DNA from: Cololabis saira
Taxonomy: Eukaryota > Chordata > Actinopteri > Beloniformes > Belonidae
NCBI RefSeq assembly: GCF_033807715.1
Contig: NC_084606.1
Location: forward strand, 36,948,401 to 37,012,400
Length of the DNA: 64,000 bases
Direction: 5' to 3'
The translations under genes and the position numbers were made by a program. This document shows positions 61,455-64,000 of the stretch, in pieces (position 1 is the stretch's first letter; every line of letters begins with the position of its first letter). Under the pieces are notes generated by a model. It was not told the DNA's origin and made no database searches. It saw only the letters and a program-made list of their open reading frames with translations.

Positions 61455-61799
61455 TTATGTCAATTTTAATAAACATTTTAGAAAAAAACAATGCATTTTA
61501 AAATGCAGGCTATCATCAGCGACGTTAGCTGATGTTGTGGCCTTTAAAACTTGCTTCTGCAAATCTAACTCACGTTTTTTCCTTCCACTGGTTTGTCTTT
61601 GAGAGAAGGATGTTTTGTATTTAAGTGTCTTTGAAGCTTGGATGGCTTCTTTTGCTTCGTTGGCGAGCGTTTCTCCACATAAAATATATAGTGGGTTTGG
61701 CGCCTCCAAATCGCCCGTTGCAACAAATCCGTATTTTATATACATAATTTCGTACTTGCGATTAAAGCTTTTGCTTTTCTTTTTGGTAGGATTTTCCAC
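61455..61799 (-). pseudogene. hAT transposase N-terminal remnant
   Basis: Homologous to 43586-43894 but with the second-last finger Cys changed (YILCGE) and the His region replaced after a frameshift. Non-functional. Confidence 0.75.
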
Positions 61800-62754
61800 T
61801 TGTTCATCACTATTTCTTTTACTCGAACAACGTAAAGAAACGGCTCATGGAGGTTTGCTGAGGTCCGCTCATCTCTGCAGCTGACTGAACCTAACCTGCA
61901 TACAGCACCTGTGCATTGTGCTGTTCAGTCCGGTCGGGTACCAGAACTTATTGTCCGCCAAGCCATGACAGGGCTGCCACTCAAAGAAACACATTTCGAC
62001 AAGTTTTGGATGAAATTATATGACAAAAAAATGCAAAAATTGTTTTCTTAAATTTAGTATGAGGTTGCTTTAATTATGTGGCAAATGATAATAAACACGA
62101 GAAAGATGGGTACTTCAATGAAAAATAGATATTTTATTCAACTTTGCTGCTGTCATTCATGCAGGGAGACACCTAAAACATGCTGGATAGGTCTCTCCAG
62201 GACCGGAGTTGGAGACCTCTGTATTATGCTCTTATTTATTCATGTAATAATATACAGGTGAAGGTCGGAAAATTTGAATATATTGCAAAACTTCATTCGT
62301 AGTAAATTCAACTTAAGGTGAAACAAATATTATTTCCCACGACATGCAAAGTGAGATATTTCAAGCCTTTATTTGTTATAATTTTGATGATTAGCCTATG
62401 GCTCAGAGTTTATGAAAACCCCAAATAAAAAATCTCAAAAAATTAGAATATATTATGAAATCATTAAACAATTCAATCATCAAAATTATAATAAATAAAG
62501 GATTAACATATATTGCTTTGCCTGTAATGAGACTATGTAATAACATGTATTACGCGGTCTGATAACCATCTCCCGAAAAATATTTAATTCTCTGCGCATT
62601 AATTCTGCACCTTCATCAATTGTGTCTTCATCAAAAGGACATGCCATGTTCGTGACAATGGACTTCTAATATATATACTGACTCTGTTTTTAATGACAGC
62701 TGGCAGAACTTCGCCAAAACTCGCCTGCTGACTGAATGAATGAGGAAATCAAAT

Positions 62755-63025
62755 GTGCGTGCGGCTCTGAAAGAGGCGGAGACGCAGAAAAACTCCAGGT
62801 TCATTGAGATAAACCTGGTCCCGACCAGGTTAGATTCAGAGCGTCTGTTACTACGGTAACTGACAGAGAGCTTTAGTTACCTCTCTTTGTGAAACGGGCT
62901 AGAGTTACTCCTCTTTCTCTGGTTTGAGTTACCTCCCTTTGTGAAACGGAAAACTCAGAGTTTCCCTCATTTCAGGGTTAACAGACTCCGAGTTTTCACT
63001 GAACCTGCTTTGTGAAACGGACCCC
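62755..63025 (-). mobile_element. Partial copy of the 8636-type transposon
   Basis: The reverse complement of 8636-8875: the end at 63002-63025 equals the 24-bp terminus, and the ACCTGGTC-GACCAGGTT and TTACTACGGTAAC segments correspond. The other end is missing. Confidence 0.8.
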
Positions 63026-63346
63026 TGCTCATATCATTGATCAGCATCTGCAGTATTGATCAGTGAGCGCAGTCGTCTGGTGCGGGGAGACGCAAAAAAG
63101 AAAGCTGCGCTGACACGCGGCTCTCGGCAGAGATTGTATGAGTTAAAGTGAAGTGAGATGCCTCACTCCATTGGGAAAAAACCGTCTGGTGACAATTGCC
63201 GACAATTTTGATTATCGCTTTTTGTCGACAACGTCGTTGCAGCCCTAATTATGATCGGAACACAAGCCATTCCACGGCCCGGTAGTAACGGCTCTACGGA
63301 CCGGTACCGGTCCGGGGACCGGGGGTTGGGAATCACGGATTTAAAG

Positions 63347-64000
63347 GACTAGGACTTTGAAAATGCCTTTTATAAAGCTTGTTTTTGTTTAAAGCAGATT
63401 TCCTAAGTTCTATAGTAAACCATGGTTTGTTAAAAGGAACCCTGGTTATTAAGACTTGTAGTCCCTAAGCCCCCGTTCAGACTGCAGGCAAATATCCGAT
63501 TTTTAGCCCATCCAGATTGAAACTGGATGACTCTTTTGAAGTCTGAACAGTCCCAAACCGCATGATATCCGATTTTTGCAAACCAGATGGAAACCACCTC
63601 CAGGACGAGGGAGCCCATAAGACGTCTCGGTTCAGGCAAACTGGATCAAAGTTCTGTGATGCACGGGAGATCTGCAAAAATGATCAAAGTCGTGCGCATC
63701 TTACCAGTGCATTAGGCTACGTAGCCTACGCCGTAGACGGCGTAGCCGGGGCTTTAGAGCCTGCAGCGCTCCGCCACCCGCTCTCCGCTCTGCGCTCTCC
63801 GCTCTGGCCGGGATGGAGACGCCGGTGGGCATGATGCACATTTGGGTGGGCATAGCCCACCCCTGCCCCCCCCCTAAAACCGGCTTCGGTGCTGGGTGAT
63901 GACAGACCAGAGGCTGAGGGGACTGGCCCGGGACTTTGATGAAACGGGAGGTGCAGACTTCGCGTCAAATAGGCAAGAACATCTTTATTTAATTTAATGA
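63347..64000. other. Repeat-like sequence and GC-rich end
   Basis: CCCCGTTCAGACTGCAGGCA and GTCTGAACAGTCCCAAACCG with ATATCCGATTTTT motifs (63480-63580) suggest a DNA-element end. Then CTACGCCGTAGACGGCGTAG (63727) and a GC-rich stretch with TCTCCGCTCTGCGC units. No gene recognised. Confidence 0.4.

Larger units (their letters stand above)
61381..63338. mobile_element. BED-type hAT element, copy 2, with both ends
   Basis: Starts CAGGGGTTCCCAACC and ends GGTTGGGAATCACGG. An 8-bp duplication ATTTAAAG is perfect (61373-61380, 63339-63346). It contains the transposase remnant, the Tc1-like insertion (62264-62540) and a partial copy of the 8636-type element (62755-63025). Confidence 0.9.

Overview
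The window reads as nuclear DNA of a teleost fish, probably a percomorph. It holds intron-bearing genes with canonical splice sites, eukaryotic tRNA genes with internal promoters, and a repeat complement typical of fish: Rex3/RTE with GATG tails, L2/CR1-like LINEs, fish L1, Harbinger, hAT, Tc1-like and TTAA-type elements, a gammaretrovirus-like ERV, and very many minisatellites. All calls come from reading the sequence; no database search was possible.

Layout. 1.5-7.4 kb is a tRNA cluster built from a duplicated unit: Trp(CCA), a Ser-like tRNA with anticodon CAA, Glu(TTC), a decayed Thr, a truncated Gly, a second Trp and Gln(CTG), with a Harbinger transposon between the two units. A further tRNA-Gly(TCC) lies at 12.1 kb on the minus strand. 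7.4-16 kb holds DNA transposons, a 5'-truncated Rex3 with a clear target-site duplication, and two minus-strand exons of an unrecognised gene, one of them split by a hAT element. 16.5-22.5 kb is a young, coding-defective ERV with near-identical LTRs, itself hit by a LINE.

24.1-40.7 kb is the main gene: a minus-strand C2H2 zinc-finger gene. Nine exons with matching phases can be assembled. They encode two tandem modules (three exons each) that I infer to be ubiquitin-like beta-grasp domains, then a collapsed third module, a heptad-repeat exon, and a last exon with six C2H2 fingers. Its introns are packed with minisatellites (units of about 20, 21, 27 and 44 bp), a Rex3 with a nested L2-like LINE, a hAT, and a foldback transposon with inverted repeats of about 450 bp.

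41.4-50.3 kb is accessory DNA: a 40-bp minisatellite, a hAT transposase fragment interrupted by a second hAT, an L1 fragment, and a nearly identical 1-kb block present twice. At 50.4-52.1 kb lies a complete five-exon C-type lectin gene (signal peptide, two CTLDs, basic tail, one GC-AG intron). 52.1-64 kb is again repeats, including a duplicated DNA-element block, a hAT with a perfect 8-bp target duplication, a full second copy of the BED-type hAT, and GC-rich islands that could be promoters.

The genes that look functional are the tRNAs, the zinc-finger gene (whose 5' end I could not find) and the C-type lectin gene. Most other long open frames come from tandem repeats or transposon remnants.
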